Positions 1 through 7,020 of a stretch of 7,807 nucleotides of DNA are shown one piece after another. The notes below the pieces were generated by a model. The model was given only the letters and a program-made list of their open reading frames with translations, was not told where the DNA came from and ran no database searches. This stretch comes from Vicinamibacteria bacterium (lineage in GTDB: Bacteria > Acidobacteriota > Vicinamibacteria > Vicinamibacterales > UBA2999): positions 1-7,807 of the forward strand of contig JAICEG010000251.1 of NCBI GenBank assembly GCA_025924295.1, read 5' to 3'. Position numbers and translations under genes: made by a program. Within the stretch, counting starts at the first letter, position 1; each line of letters begins with the position of its first letter.

Positions 1-1117
1 TGAAGAACAGGGTCCCGTCGGATCGGTACACGAGGTCGTTCGGGCTGTTGAGCCGCTTACCCTCGAAATGGTCGGCGAGGACGGTCACGACGCCGTTCTT
101 CTCGAGGCGCACCACGCGACGATTGCCGTGCTCGTTGATGGTGACGCGCCCGTCCGCATCGAGCGTGATGCCATTCGATCCCGGCTGTCCGTACTCGCCG
201 ACATCCGCGCCGCTGTAACCACTCTTGCTCCGGAAGACGGAGACCTGGCCATCCGGCGACCAGCGGTAGATAGTGTTCGCGTTCGGATCGCTGAAGAGTA
301 GGTAGCCTTCGGGCACCCAGACCGGTCCTTCTGTGAACACGAAGCCGTCAGCGAGCTTGTCGATCGTGAGATCGGCCGGGACGATGGCGTCGAGCCGGGG
401 GTCCACCCGTTTGACCTCCGCCTTCAGCTCGCCCTTCTTTTCAACCCGTCCCTTCCTGTAGAAGTCCAACGTGGCGGACCGTACCCACACGAAGTTGCCC
501 GGCGGATTCGACAACGGTCCGTTGGCGCCAAACACCGCGAGCTGGATACGCTGTCCCGGAACCGCGTCACGTGCGATCACCACGCGGTTGGGCGCATTGA
601 AGCCCTTGATCAGCTGTCCTCCCGCCTGGCCGAGCGCGATCGGGAGCTGACCGTCGACCCAGACTTCGGCGTAATCGTCTACGACAATCTCGAATACGAC
701 GGTGGACCCCGCGGTCTCGAGGCGACCCACCCTGTCCGGAATCGTGATCGCGATGCGATACCACCCGAACGACACCCGGCCGCTCGAACGCCGCGCGTCG
801 AGGCCGCCCGGCTCGATCGTCTGCCACGACGAATCGTCGAACGATGACCCTCCGGCATGAGGGGCGATGTCGTGCGTGCGATTGGGAGGACCGGATGCGC
901 GCAGATCCGCACCGGGACCACGGTGGTCGACCTCGACGATCCTGGCGTCGCTGTAGCGCCACTGCCCGCGCACGAGCGCCACCCCTTCGTCGGTGGCGAG
1001 ATCCACGATGGCATCGGGGCGAATGGCCGGTACGTCGGCAGTCACCTGCGCGTGAACCGGCGTCATCAACAGAGATGCGGCGAGTGCCGCCTTTACGAGC
1101 GTCGTCATATTCGTCAT
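1..1117 (-). CDS. Exported SMP-30/gluconolactonase-family protein with N-terminal beta-sandwich-like extension (partial, C-terminus off the left edge)
   Basis: The first 372 residues are present and the frame is open to the window edge. Residues 1-23 form a signal peptide with a probable cut after VHA, so the protein acts outside the cytoplasm. Residues 95-222 (DSSWQTIEPGG, FGWYRIAITIP, VVDDYAEVWVDGQ) resemble the galactose-binding-like sandwich of GH2-type enzymes. From about residue 255 the SMP-30 propeller begins: FTEGPVW (E263 fits the first metal ligand of the family), GSNGITLDADGR, HGNRRVVRLEKNG and RLNSPNDLV (N360 in the position of a substrate-contacting Asn). The remaining metal ligands would lie off the edge. 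Known members hydrolyse sugar lactones such as gluconolactone; the substrate here cannot be told. The ATG at 1115-1117 has AGGAGG five bases upstream (1123-1128), which overlaps the stop codon of the GlcG-cupin gene; the two are almost certainly co-transcribed. A second in-frame ATG (1106-1108) is less well placed. Confidence 0.88.
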   Translation of the reverse strand, partial: MTNMTTLVKAALAASLLMTPVHAQVTADVPAIRPDAIVDLATDEGVALVRGQWRYSDARIVEVDHRGPGADLRASGPPNRTHDIAPHAGGSSFDDSSWQTIEPGGLDARRSSGRVSFGWYRIAITIPDRVGRLETAGSTVVFEIVVDDYAEVWVDGQLPIALGQAGGQLIKGFNAPNRVVIARDAVPGQRIQLAVFGANGPLSNPPGNFVWVRSATLDFYRKGRVEKKGELKAEVKRVDPRLDAIVPADLTIDKLADGFVFTEGPVWVPEGYLLFSDPNANTIYRWSPDGQVSVFRSKSGYSGADVGEYGQPGSNGITLDADGRVTINEHGNRRVVRLEKNGVVTVLADHFEGKRLNSPNDLVYRSDGTLFF

Positions 1118-1127
1118 GGCAGCCTCC

Positions 1128-1988
1128 TCAACGAACCTTGACCACGTAGTAGTTGAGCGGACCGGAGACCTCCTGGAACCAGTGCGGTGTCCCGTTCGGC
1201 ACGATCAACACGTCGCCCCTGGTGATCCGCCGCGACTCGCCGCCAGCGATCGCGGTGCCGCGAATCTCGTTCGCCGCCGTCTCCTTGCCATCCACGACCG
1301 TGCCGCCGGTGACGAACGTCGCCGATCCATCGAGTACGTAGAGGATGTCGGCATCGAGTTCGTGGACTTCTGCCATGCCGGGCCCCTCACGATGGCTCGC
1401 ATGCACCATGTAGTTGCGCCCGCCTTCATCGCCGAAGAGCACACTGCCCCTGGCGAACGCGGCGGCCACGTCCTCGCTCTTCCAGTAGGAGACCGGCGCC
1501 AGCACGCGCGCGATCGCCCTGGGCAGCGCGGCGGCCCCCGCCATCGCAATGTCCTCGTCCTCCTGCGGCGTGTTGCCGCTGACACCGATGGCGCCAATCA
1601 CCTGACCGTCCACGACGAGAGGGACGCCGCCCTGAAGTGGCGTGGCTCCCGGCAATCCGAGCGCGGCGACCCGGCCGTCGCGAATCTGGTCCTCGAAGAC
1701 CTTGCTGGGACGGCGAAAGATCGCCGCCGTGCGAGCCTTGCCGATGCCGACATCGACGCTGGCCACTTGTGTGTCGTTCAGCCGCTCCAGGTACACCACA
1801 TGGCCGCCATCGTCCACGACGGCGATCACCACCGTGGCGCGCCGTTTGACGGCTTCGGCTTCGGCCGCCGCGGCCACCGCGCGTGCGACGTCGAGCGTGA
1901 GCACGCTCTTTCTGGGGAGCTCCGCGTGGAGCGAGGTTTGCGCCGCCATCGCACCGAGCAGCAGCGCGACGAACATTCCTGGTCTCAT
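1128..1988 (-). CDS. Exported GlcG/HbpS-like domain fused to a C-terminal cupin
   Basis: The product has 286 residues. Residues 1-22 are a signal peptide ending in LHA, so it is exported. Residues 27-160 are a GlcG/HbpS (DUF336, PF03928) domain: VVDDGG at 57-62, GIGKARTA at 81-88, GGVPL at 120-124 and GAIGVSG at 132-138. Residues about 175-286 form a cupin barrel: VHELDADILYVLDG (H209) and GDVLIVPNGTPHWF (H269) match the two cupin motifs and could hold a metal. HbpS of Streptomyces binds haem and GlcG is linked to glycolate use, but neither role can be read from this sequence. Only ten bases separate its stop from the SMP-30 gene, so the pair form an operon and may act on the same class of small molecules. 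The ATG at 1986-1988 has only a weak, distant GGAAAGG upstream; an ATG four codons in is no better. The fusion is intact. Confidence 0.85.
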   Translation of the reverse strand: MRPGMFVALLLGAMAAQTSLHAELPRKSVLTLDVARAVAAAAEAEAVKRRATVVIAVVDDGGHVVYLERLNDTQVASVDVGIGKARTAAIFRRPSKVFEDQIRDGRVAALGLPGATPLQGGVPLVVDGQVIGAIGVSGNTPQEDEDIAMAGAAALPRAIARVLAPVSYWKSEDVAAAFARGSVLFGDEGGRNYMVHASHREGPGMAEVHELDADILYVLDGSATFVTGGTVVDGKETAANEIRGTAIAGGESRRITRGDVLIVPNGTPHWFQEVSGPLNYYVVKVR

Positions 1989-2096
1989 GACAGTTCAGAA
2001 CCTTTCCGGGAGCATCGTTGGCCCCCGCTGCTCGGATGCGATGAATGCGGGTCGGGTTACAGGAACCAGGAGCGAAGGACCGAGTAAGATCCCTGA

Positions 2097-4235
2097 GTGG
2101 TCAATGCAGGCGGTGACGAGCGCGAGCACGCGAACAGCAAGGAGGACGCGATCTGGTCCGTGCTCGACGGCACGGCGCTCGCCACCGGCGCGGAGTTCTT
2201 TCCCGCGCTCGTTCGCAATCTGGCCGCCGCCCTGAAGGTCCCTTACGCGTTCGTCGCCGAGTGCACCGACAACGAGAAGACCCGCGTCAGGACGCTGGCC
2301 TTCTGGAACCGCGATCGACTCGCGGACAATGTCCAGTACGACCTGGCGGGCACTCCGTGCGCGATCGCAGTCGCGGGAGACACGAGCTTTCATCCTCAAC
2401 GCCTTCAGGCCGAGTTCCCGCAGGATCGCGATCTGGTCGCCCTCGGTGCAGAGAGCTACCTGGGAGTGCCGCTGGTCGGGACATCGGGCGCCATCCTCGG
2501 CCACCTCGCCATCCTGGACGTGGGGCCGATGCGGCCGGACGCGTTCAGATCGCTCCTCCTGAGAACATTCGCTTCACGAGCAGGGATGGAGCTCGAGCGC
2601 TTGCGGGCGAGCGAAGAGATCGCCTCACTCAACCGCCGGTTGGCGGTCGCCGCCGATCGCGCCAGATCGCTGCTCGCCATCAACAACGCCGTCGTCCTCA
2701 ACCTCACCCAGGATGCGTTGTTTCACGCGATCACTACGGCGCTGCGCCCGGTCGTGCCTTTCGACCGGATGACGATCTTCCTGTTCGACGCCCAGAAGAA
2801 CGTGCTGCGCATGGTCGTGGCTGAGAGTGCCGTCCCCTCGGATCACTTCGTGCCGGGTTTCGAACTGACCCTCGATCACAGTCACGCCGGCTTCGCGTTC
2901 GTGAACCAGCGTCCGTTCTTCAACCCCGATCTCGCAAAGACGAGGACGTATCCCGGCGAGGAGGTGCTCTACCGCGAGGGATTTCGATCGCTCGTCGTCG
3001 TGCCGCTGATCGTGCGCGGCAAGAGCATCGGGACGTTGAACCTGGGCAGCGAACGGCCGATGCAGTACGGTCAGACCGAGGCGGAGCTCCTGCAGGAGGT
3101 TGCGAACCAGGTGGCCCTCGCGATCGAGAACATGCGGGAGTACGAAGAGATCGGGCGCCTCAAGGCACGGCTCGAGCGAGAGAACGTGTATCTGCGCGAG
3201 GAGATCCTCGGCGAACACAACTTCGAGGAGATCGTCGGCAACAGCCCGCAGCTCTCGAACGTGCTGCACACGGTCGAGCAGGTGGCGCCCACCTCCACGA
3301 CGGTCCTCATCCTTGGGGAAACGGGAACCGGCAAGGAGCTGGTGGCGCGCGCGGTCCACAACCGCAGCTCGCGGCGGCCGCACCCGCTCGTCAAGGTGAA
3401 CTGCGGTGCCATCGCCGCCGGCTTGATCGAGAGTGAATTGTTCGGCCACGTGAAAGGCGCCTTCACTGGTGCGCTCGAGCGCCGTATCGGGCGCTTCGAG
3501 CTGGCCGACCGCGGCACCATCTTCCTCGACGAAGTCGGTGAGCTGCCGCTCGACATGCAAGTGAAGCTGCTGCGCGTCCTGCAGGAACAGGAATTCGAAC
3601 CGGTCGGGAGCAGCCGCACGGTGAAAGTCGATGTGCGCGTGATCGCCGCGACCAACCGGGCCCTCGAGGAGGAAGTGGCGGCAGGCAGATTCCGCGCGGA
3701 TCTCTTTTATCGCCTCAACGTGCTGCCCGTTCGCGTTCCGCCGCTGCGTGAGCGGCGCGCCGATATTCCGCAGCTCGTGATGTTCTTCATCCAGCGTCAC
3801 GCCAAACGCATCGGCCGGACGGTGGAAGGGGTTTCACGCGAAAGCCTCGAACGGCTGATGGCGTATCCCTGGCCGGGAAACGTTCGAGAGCTCGAGAATG
3901 TCGTTGAGCGCGCGCTCGTCCTGTCGCGCGGCGGCGTGCTCGACATCGGATCCGATCAGTTGCCGTCGGTGCCCGGCACCGCCTCCGCAGGGAGCACGGC
4001 TTCTCCATCCATGATGCCGGTCGCGACGACGGGCACGCTCGAAGAGGTCGAGCGCTCATACATCGCCGCGACGCTGCTGAAGACCGGCTGGGTCGTCGAG
4101 GGTCCGAACGGGGCGGCGCGCCTGCTCAACATGCACCCAAACACCCTTCGAAGCCGGATGAAGAAGCTTGGCCTCGAACGGCGCGCTACGACATTTCGTA
4201 GCGCCGACATCACCCGGCCCCACGAAATATCGTAG
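2097..4235 (+). CDS. Sigma-54-dependent transcriptional activator, GAF-GAF-AAA+-Fis (FhlA-like architecture)
   Basis: The product has 712 residues. Two GAF sensor domains lie at about 28-165 (GTPCAIAV, YLGVPLVG) and 195-345 (FDRMTIFLFD, SLVVVPLIVRGKSIGTLNL), each followed by a probable coiled coil. The AAA+ domain at about 378-610 is complete: Walker A GETGTGKE (407-414), the sigma-54-contacting GAFTGA loop (454-459), Walker B GTIFLDE (473-479), the FRADLFYRLNVLP segment and sensor II WPGNVRELEN (592-601). A Fis-type helix-turn-helix is at 648-695. No phospho-receiver is present, so a small molecule sensed by GAF probably controls it, as formate controls FhlA; the ligand is unknown. GTG at 2097 follows an in-frame TGA directly and has poor Shine-Dalgarno pairing. 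An in-frame GTG at 2160 has AAGGAGG 14 bases upstream and is an alternative giving 691 residues. The last 18 residues lie past the HTH and are encoded by the inverted-repeat DNA. It likely activates the STAS-ECF genes downstream. Confidence 0.93.
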   Translation: MVNAGGDEREHANSKEDAIWSVLDGTALATGAEFFPALVRNLAAALKVPYAFVAECTDNEKTRVRTLAFWNRDRLADNVQYDLAGTPCAIAVAGDTSFHPQRLQAEFPQDRDLVALGAESYLGVPLVGTSGAILGHLAILDVGPMRPDAFRSLLLRTFASRAGMELERLRASEEIASLNRRLAVAADRARSLLAINNAVVLNLTQDALFHAITTALRPVVPFDRMTIFLFDAQKNVLRMVVAESAVPSDHFVPGFELTLDHSHAGFAFVNQRPFFNPDLAKTRTYPGEEVLYREGFRSLVVVPLIVRGKSIGTLNLGSERPMQYGQTEAELLQEVANQVALAIENMREYEEIGRLKARLERENVYLREEILGEHNFEEIVGNSPQLSNVLHTVEQVAPTSTTVLILGETGTGKELVARAVHNRSSRRPHPLVKVNCGAIAAGLIESELFGHVKGAFTGALERRIGRFELADRGTIFLDEVGELPLDMQVKLLRVLQEQEFEPVGSSRTVKVDVRVIAATNRALEEEVAAGRFRADLFYRLNVLPVRVPPLRERRADIPQLVMFFIQRHAKRIGRTVEGVSRESLERLMAYPWPGNVRELENVVERALVLSRGGVLDIGSDQLPSVPGTASAGSTASPSMMPVATTGTLEEVERSYIAATLLKTGWVVEGPNGAARLLNMHPNTLRSRMKKLGLERRATTFRSADITRPHEIS

Positions 4236-4251
4236 CGACGGAGTTTCGTGG
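4183..4251. promoter_or_regulatory. Cluster of three related inverted repeats, candidate activator-binding (enhancer) sites
   Basis: Site 1 (4183-4204) is perfect: arms GCGCTACGA and TCGTAGCGC around CATT. Site 2 (4220-4235) reads CCACGA-AATA-TCGTAG and includes the TAG stop of the activator gene. Site 3 (4236-4251) reads CGACGG-AGTT-TCGTGG. All fit a half site close to TCGTRG with a four-base spacer, which would give two-fold binding by a Fis-type helix-turn-helix. Centres are 34 and 16 bases apart. They lie roughly 95-165 bases upstream of the candidate sigma-54 promoter, a normal distance for an enhancer. Assignment to the adjacent activator is inference. Confidence 0.6.
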
Positions 4252-4276
4252 TCCAGCCTTGCGCGGGGAACACCAC

Positions 4277-4289
4277 AATCAAACAACTG
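4277..4289 (+). promoter_or_regulatory. Possible IHF-like bending site
   Basis: AATCAA-ACAA-CTG matches the WATCAA-N4-TTR consensus with one mismatch and lies in the most AT-rich part of the gap, between the inverted repeats and the -24/-12 promoter, where IHF commonly sits at sigma-54 promoters. The motif is degenerate, so chance occurrence is possible. Confidence 0.25.
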
Positions 4290-4344
4290 AATAGCAAGGA
4301 CTTGTCTCACGTCTGACGTCCGTGGAATCAGCACGACTACGGGC

Positions 4345-4360
4345 TGGTACCACGGTTGAA
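4345..4360 (+). promoter_or_regulatory. Candidate sigma-54 (-24/-12) promoter of the STAS-ECF genes
   Basis: TGGTACCACGGTTGAA fits TGGYACR-N4-TTGCW: the -24 element TGGTAC is perfect, spacing from GG to the -12 dinucleotide is the required ten bases, and the -12 element is TTGAA with one mismatch (GC to GA). Transcription would start near 4370, about 14 bases before the STAS start codon. An activator gene with an intact GAFTGA loop directly upstream supports the call. Confidence 0.55.
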
Positions 4361-4383
4361 CTTGGGCTTCGGCAGAGCAAGTA

Positions 4384-4632
4384 ATGTTGCGGATCGAGGC
4401 TGAAGTCAACGCGGGCCAGGGCACGACCATTCGGGCGACCGGAAAGCTTTCGGGACCGTGGGTCGCCGAGCTTCAACGATCCATCGCCTCTCGTGACCGC
4501 GGAACGGTGCTCGTCGATCTCACTGACGTCTCGTTCGTCGATCGCGACGGCCTCGAGTACCTCCGCTCACTCGCTCAGGAGACACGCATCTCCCTGCGCT
4601 GCTCCGCGTTTGTCACCGCACAGCTGATGTGA
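4384..4632 (+). CDS. Small STAS-domain protein (anti-sigma-factor-antagonist-like)
   Basis: The product is 82 residues, one STAS domain and nothing else. The beta strand and helix order is typical: IRATGKLSGPWVAEL, then TVLVDLTDVSFVDRDGLEYLRSL at 41-63. In SpoIIAA-type antagonists the loop before the second helix reads D-S-S-G and carries the phosphorylated serine; here it is D53-R54-D55-G56, so the usual phospho-switch is absent. It may be locked in one state, with D55 possibly mimicking phosphate, or may have another role such as lipid binding as in MlaB-like STAS proteins. It ends just before, or overlaps by four bases, the ECF sigma gene, so it probably acts in the same circuit. The ATG at 4384 has only weak ribosome-binding sequence (AGAGCAAG). 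Confidence 0.72.
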   Translation: MLRIEAEVNAGQGTTIRATGKLSGPWVAELQRSIASRDRGTVLVDLTDVSFVDRDGLEYLRSLAQETRISLRCSAFVTAQLM

Positions 4633-4646
4633 ACGAGGACCAGACG

Positions 4647-5288
4647 ATGACCTGTCTTGCGACGACAGTTCGCGGAGCGGCGCCGATGCGCGCTTCCGCT
4701 TCCAGGATCGATGAAGATGCCATTCTCGTCGCGCGTCTTCAGGCCGGCGACGCCGAAGCCTATGAAGCGCTGGTGCGCGTGCACGGGGGCCGGCTGCTTT
4801 CAGTGGCGCGCCGCTTCCTGCCGAACAACGAGGATGCCCAGGACGCCGTCCAGGAAGCGTTCATCAAGGCCTTCCGGGCCATCGGGACGTTCGAGGAACG
4901 CGCACAACTCCACACCTGGCTGCATCGCATCGTCGTGAATACCGCCCTCATGAAGCTTCGGTCCCAACGGCGCCGGCCAGAGGAATCGATCGACGATCTG
5001 CTGCCGACGTTCCAGGCTGACGGTCACCAGACGACCGAGTCACACGAGTGGAGCGATGCACTGCTCGAGCGCAAGGAGACCGCCGCCATGGTGCGGCATG
5101 CCATCGCCCAGCTCCCCGATCAATATCGCGTGGTGCTGATGTTGAGGGACATCGAGGAGCGCGATACGCTGGAGACGGCGACTGCCCTCGGGACCACGAC
5201 GACGGTAGTCAAGGTCAGGCTGCACCGCGCACGACAGGCGCTGCGGACGCTGCTCGACCGCGAGATCCACCGCGCGACGATGTCGTAG
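4647..5288 (+). CDS. ECF (sigma-70 family) RNA polymerase sigma factor
   Basis: The product has 213 residues from the ATG at 4647, chosen because GAGGA sits seven bases upstream. An upstream in-frame GTG at 4629 would overlap the STAS stop by four bases and add six residues, so translational coupling is possible either way. Sigma region 2 is at about 35-105 (DAEAYEALVRVHGGRLL, AQDAVQEAFIKAFRAIGTF, LHTWLHRIVVNTALMKLR) and region 4 at about 145-200 (IAQLPDQYRVVLMLRDIE, TTTTVVKVRLHRARQALR). There is no region 3, as expected for ECF factors. The linker at 106-143 is acidic and shows no extra domain. Such factors direct RNA polymerase to a small stress or envelope regulon. They are usually followed by an anti-sigma gene; here the next gene is convergent and an enzyme, so control must come from elsewhere, perhaps from the STAS protein or simply from the sigma-54 promoter. 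Confidence 0.9.
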   Translation: MTCLATTVRGAAPMRASASRIDEDAILVARLQAGDAEAYEALVRVHGGRLLSVARRFLPNNEDAQDAVQEAFIKAFRAIGTFEERAQLHTWLHRIVVNTALMKLRSQRRRPEESIDDLLPTFQADGHQTTESHEWSDALLERKETAAMVRHAIAQLPDQYRVVLMLRDIEERDTLETATALGTTTTVVKVRLHRARQALRTLLDREIHRATMS

Positions 5289-5289
5289 A

Positions 5290-6990
5290 TCAGCTCGCCC
5301 GACGCAGCGTTTGCACGAACGCGGCGGTCTCAGCGCGCCCCATGTAACGGGAGAGAATCGCGGGCTCGACGTCGGCGAGATCCACGAGCACCAGCCCATC
5401 GAGCACGTTCCCGAACTTCTCGTCGACCGTGAATCCCAACAGTTTCGCGTTCAGCTTCAGGTACTGCCGAAGCAGAATCGGCATGTCCTTGCCGTCCGGC
5501 TCGATGGCCTTGATGATCGCGGAGACCTGGTCGAGGCTGGCGACGGTCGCGCTCTTCACGAAGCCATCACTGGGCGAAGGCGGCGGATTCTTCGCGCGCA
5601 CCAGTCCGCCAAGGTCGACATCGAACCGGGTGGACTGGAGGAACTTCACGAGAAGCTGCCGTGACGTGGAGTCATACCGATCGCTCACGCTGACAACCCC
5701 GAAGAGTCGTCGATAGCGTCTCGACTGAACGACCACGCGTGAAATGCCTTTCCAGAGCAGCAGCAGCGGACTGAAGTCGCGCTGGTATGCCGGCTGCACG
5801 AATGCGCGTCCGAGCTCGAGTGCTGGACCAATCTGGTCGAGCAGGCCTGCGTCGTAGTCGAACAGCGTACGGGTGTAGAGCCCGGCGACGTCTCCGCCTG
5901 CAGCAACAATATCGGTCGCGCCGATTCGGTATGCGCCAGCGATTTCCTGCTTCATCCGATCCCAGACGAACAGATGATCGTAGGTCTCGTCGAAACGATC
6001 GAGGTCGCGCGGTGAACCAGTGCCCTCGCCGGCGTGCCTGAATGCGATCTCCCGGAGGCGGCCTATCTCCGGCAGCACCGCCGGCAAATCACGCGCGGGA
6101 GCACAGAACACCTGGTACGACCCACTCTGCAGGAGGAGCCGCGACGACAGTGCTTCGATGTTGCGGATGAGACAATCGGCCTCCCCACGCGAGGCAACGG
6201 GTGCAACGGTTGTGTATGCCGGAGCAGCCGGTGACTCAGCGAGGCGGTCGACGCGCGCACGCAGGATGGCCGTCCGTGCGTGCCCGTCCGGGATCGCGAC
6301 GAGCTCATGAGGGAGTACGCACCTGCCACAGCGAACTGGAATCGTCCGACCGCGAGTCTTCCACAGCTCGCGGGGCAGCATTGCCGTGCGAAGCACTGGA
6401 TGGATCAGTCCAGCGAGTCGAAACAGCCGGCTGTTGCCGCCCGCAATGAACATCGGGAGGACGGCGGCATTCGTGCGAACCGCCAGCTCCGCGGCTGTGG
6501 GCTGCCAGGGTGAATCAATCGCACTCCCGCCGCTCCCCTGTCCGTGCGACACCTCGCCCGCGGGAAACACGAGCAGCGCCCCGCCGGACTTCAACCACCG
6601 CAGCGCCTGACGCAGCACCGACGCATTGCGCCGAACTGACCGGGCGCCCTCGAACACATCGAGGGGCAGCAGCATCGGCTGCAAGCCTGGAACGAACCGG
6701 AGCAGGCTGTTTCCAAGAACCTTGAGATCGCTGCGTACGCGGCCGAGCAGCGAGATCAGCAGGAGGCCGTCGACCGGACCACGGGGGTGGTTGGCAACGA
6801 TTACCAGCGGCCCTGAGGTCGGGACGTCGCGCAATTCCTCGGCACGAACATCGACTGTGATCTCGAGCGCAGAGAGCGCACGCGTGCAGAAGTCGGTCGC
6901 GCCGTCGTCATGTGATGCCCGTTCATACGCTCGCCCGAGCGGCGTCAACGCGAAGGTTCGAGCCAGGACCGATGATGCTGTGGCGTGCAT
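5290..6990 (-). CDS. Bifunctional OlsF-like acyltransferase (PlsC-type O-acyltransferase fused to OlsB-type N-acyltransferase), ornithine or related aminolipid synthesis
   Basis: The product has 566 residues. Residues about 45-250 are a lysophospholipid acyltransferase domain: VIVANHPRGPVDG (H68 and D74, the H-X5-D form found in OlsA-like proteins), VFEGARSVRRN (113-122) and VFPAGEVSH (141-149). Residues about 285-550 are an OlsB-like GNAT domain (COG3176): LYTRTLFDY, ELGRAFVQPAYQ (392-403), LLLLWKGI (409-416), RRLFGVVSVS (427-436) and ILLRQYLKLNAKLLGF (505-520). OlsB joins a 3-hydroxy fatty acid to the ornithine amino group and OlsA adds the second fatty acid; OlsF proteins carry both steps, making a phosphorus-free membrane lipid. 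Length fits OlsF. The head amino acid (ornithine, lysine, glycine or other) cannot be read from sequence. There is no signal peptide; it should act at the inner membrane face. Start context is weak, with no clear Shine-Dalgarno. It ends one base from the convergent ECF gene, leaving no room for a separate terminator. Confidence 0.85.
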   Translation of the reverse strand: MHATASSVLARTFALTPLGRAYERASHDDGATDFCTRALSALEITVDVRAEELRDVPTSGPLVIVANHPRGPVDGLLLISLLGRVRSDLKVLGNSLLRFVPGLQPMLLPLDVFEGARSVRRNASVLRQALRWLKSGGALLVFPAGEVSHGQGSGGSAIDSPWQPTAAELAVRTNAAVLPMFIAGGNSRLFRLAGLIHPVLRTAMLPRELWKTRGRTIPVRCGRCVLPHELVAIPDGHARTAILRARVDRLAESPAAPAYTTVAPVASRGEADCLIRNIEALSSRLLLQSGSYQVFCAPARDLPAVLPEIGRLREIAFRHAGEGTGSPRDLDRFDETYDHLFVWDRMKQEIAGAYRIGATDIVAAGGDVAGLYTRTLFDYDAGLLDQIGPALELGRAFVQPAYQRDFSPLLLLWKGISRVVVQSRRYRRLFGVVSVSDRYDSTSRQLLVKFLQSTRFDVDLGGLVRAKNPPPSPSDGFVKSATVASLDQVSAIIKAIEPDGKDMPILLRQYLKLNAKLLGFTVDEKFGNVLDGLVLVDLADVEPAILSRYMGRAETAAFVQTLRRAS

Positions 6991-7020
6991 GGCAGGGGCT
7001 CATTCGAGCTGGGGGAGACG

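Noticed and set aside
567..1014. Minus-strand open frames at 567-962 and 679-1014
   Set aside because: They are out-of-frame shadows of the SMP-30 gene, which is open through the whole stretch to the window edge.
1993..2001. Short palindrome GTTCAGAAC in the divergent gap
   Set aside because: It has only four-base arms and sits in the leader of the GlcG-cupin gene; there is no second copy to support an operator.
1116..2087. Long plus-strand open frame of 323 codons
   Set aside because: It is antisense to the GlcG-cupin gene, whose product has clear domains and a signal peptide; the plus-strand product is rich in Arg, His and Asp and matches nothing.
2625..3800. Long minus-strand open frame of 391 codons
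   Set aside because: It is antisense to the GAF2 and AAA+ parts of the activator and arises from high GC codon bias.
4249..4262. Second sigma-54-like motif TGGTCCAGCCTTGC
   Set aside because: The GG and GC are nine bases apart, not ten, and it would leave a long leader; the site at 4345 is better.
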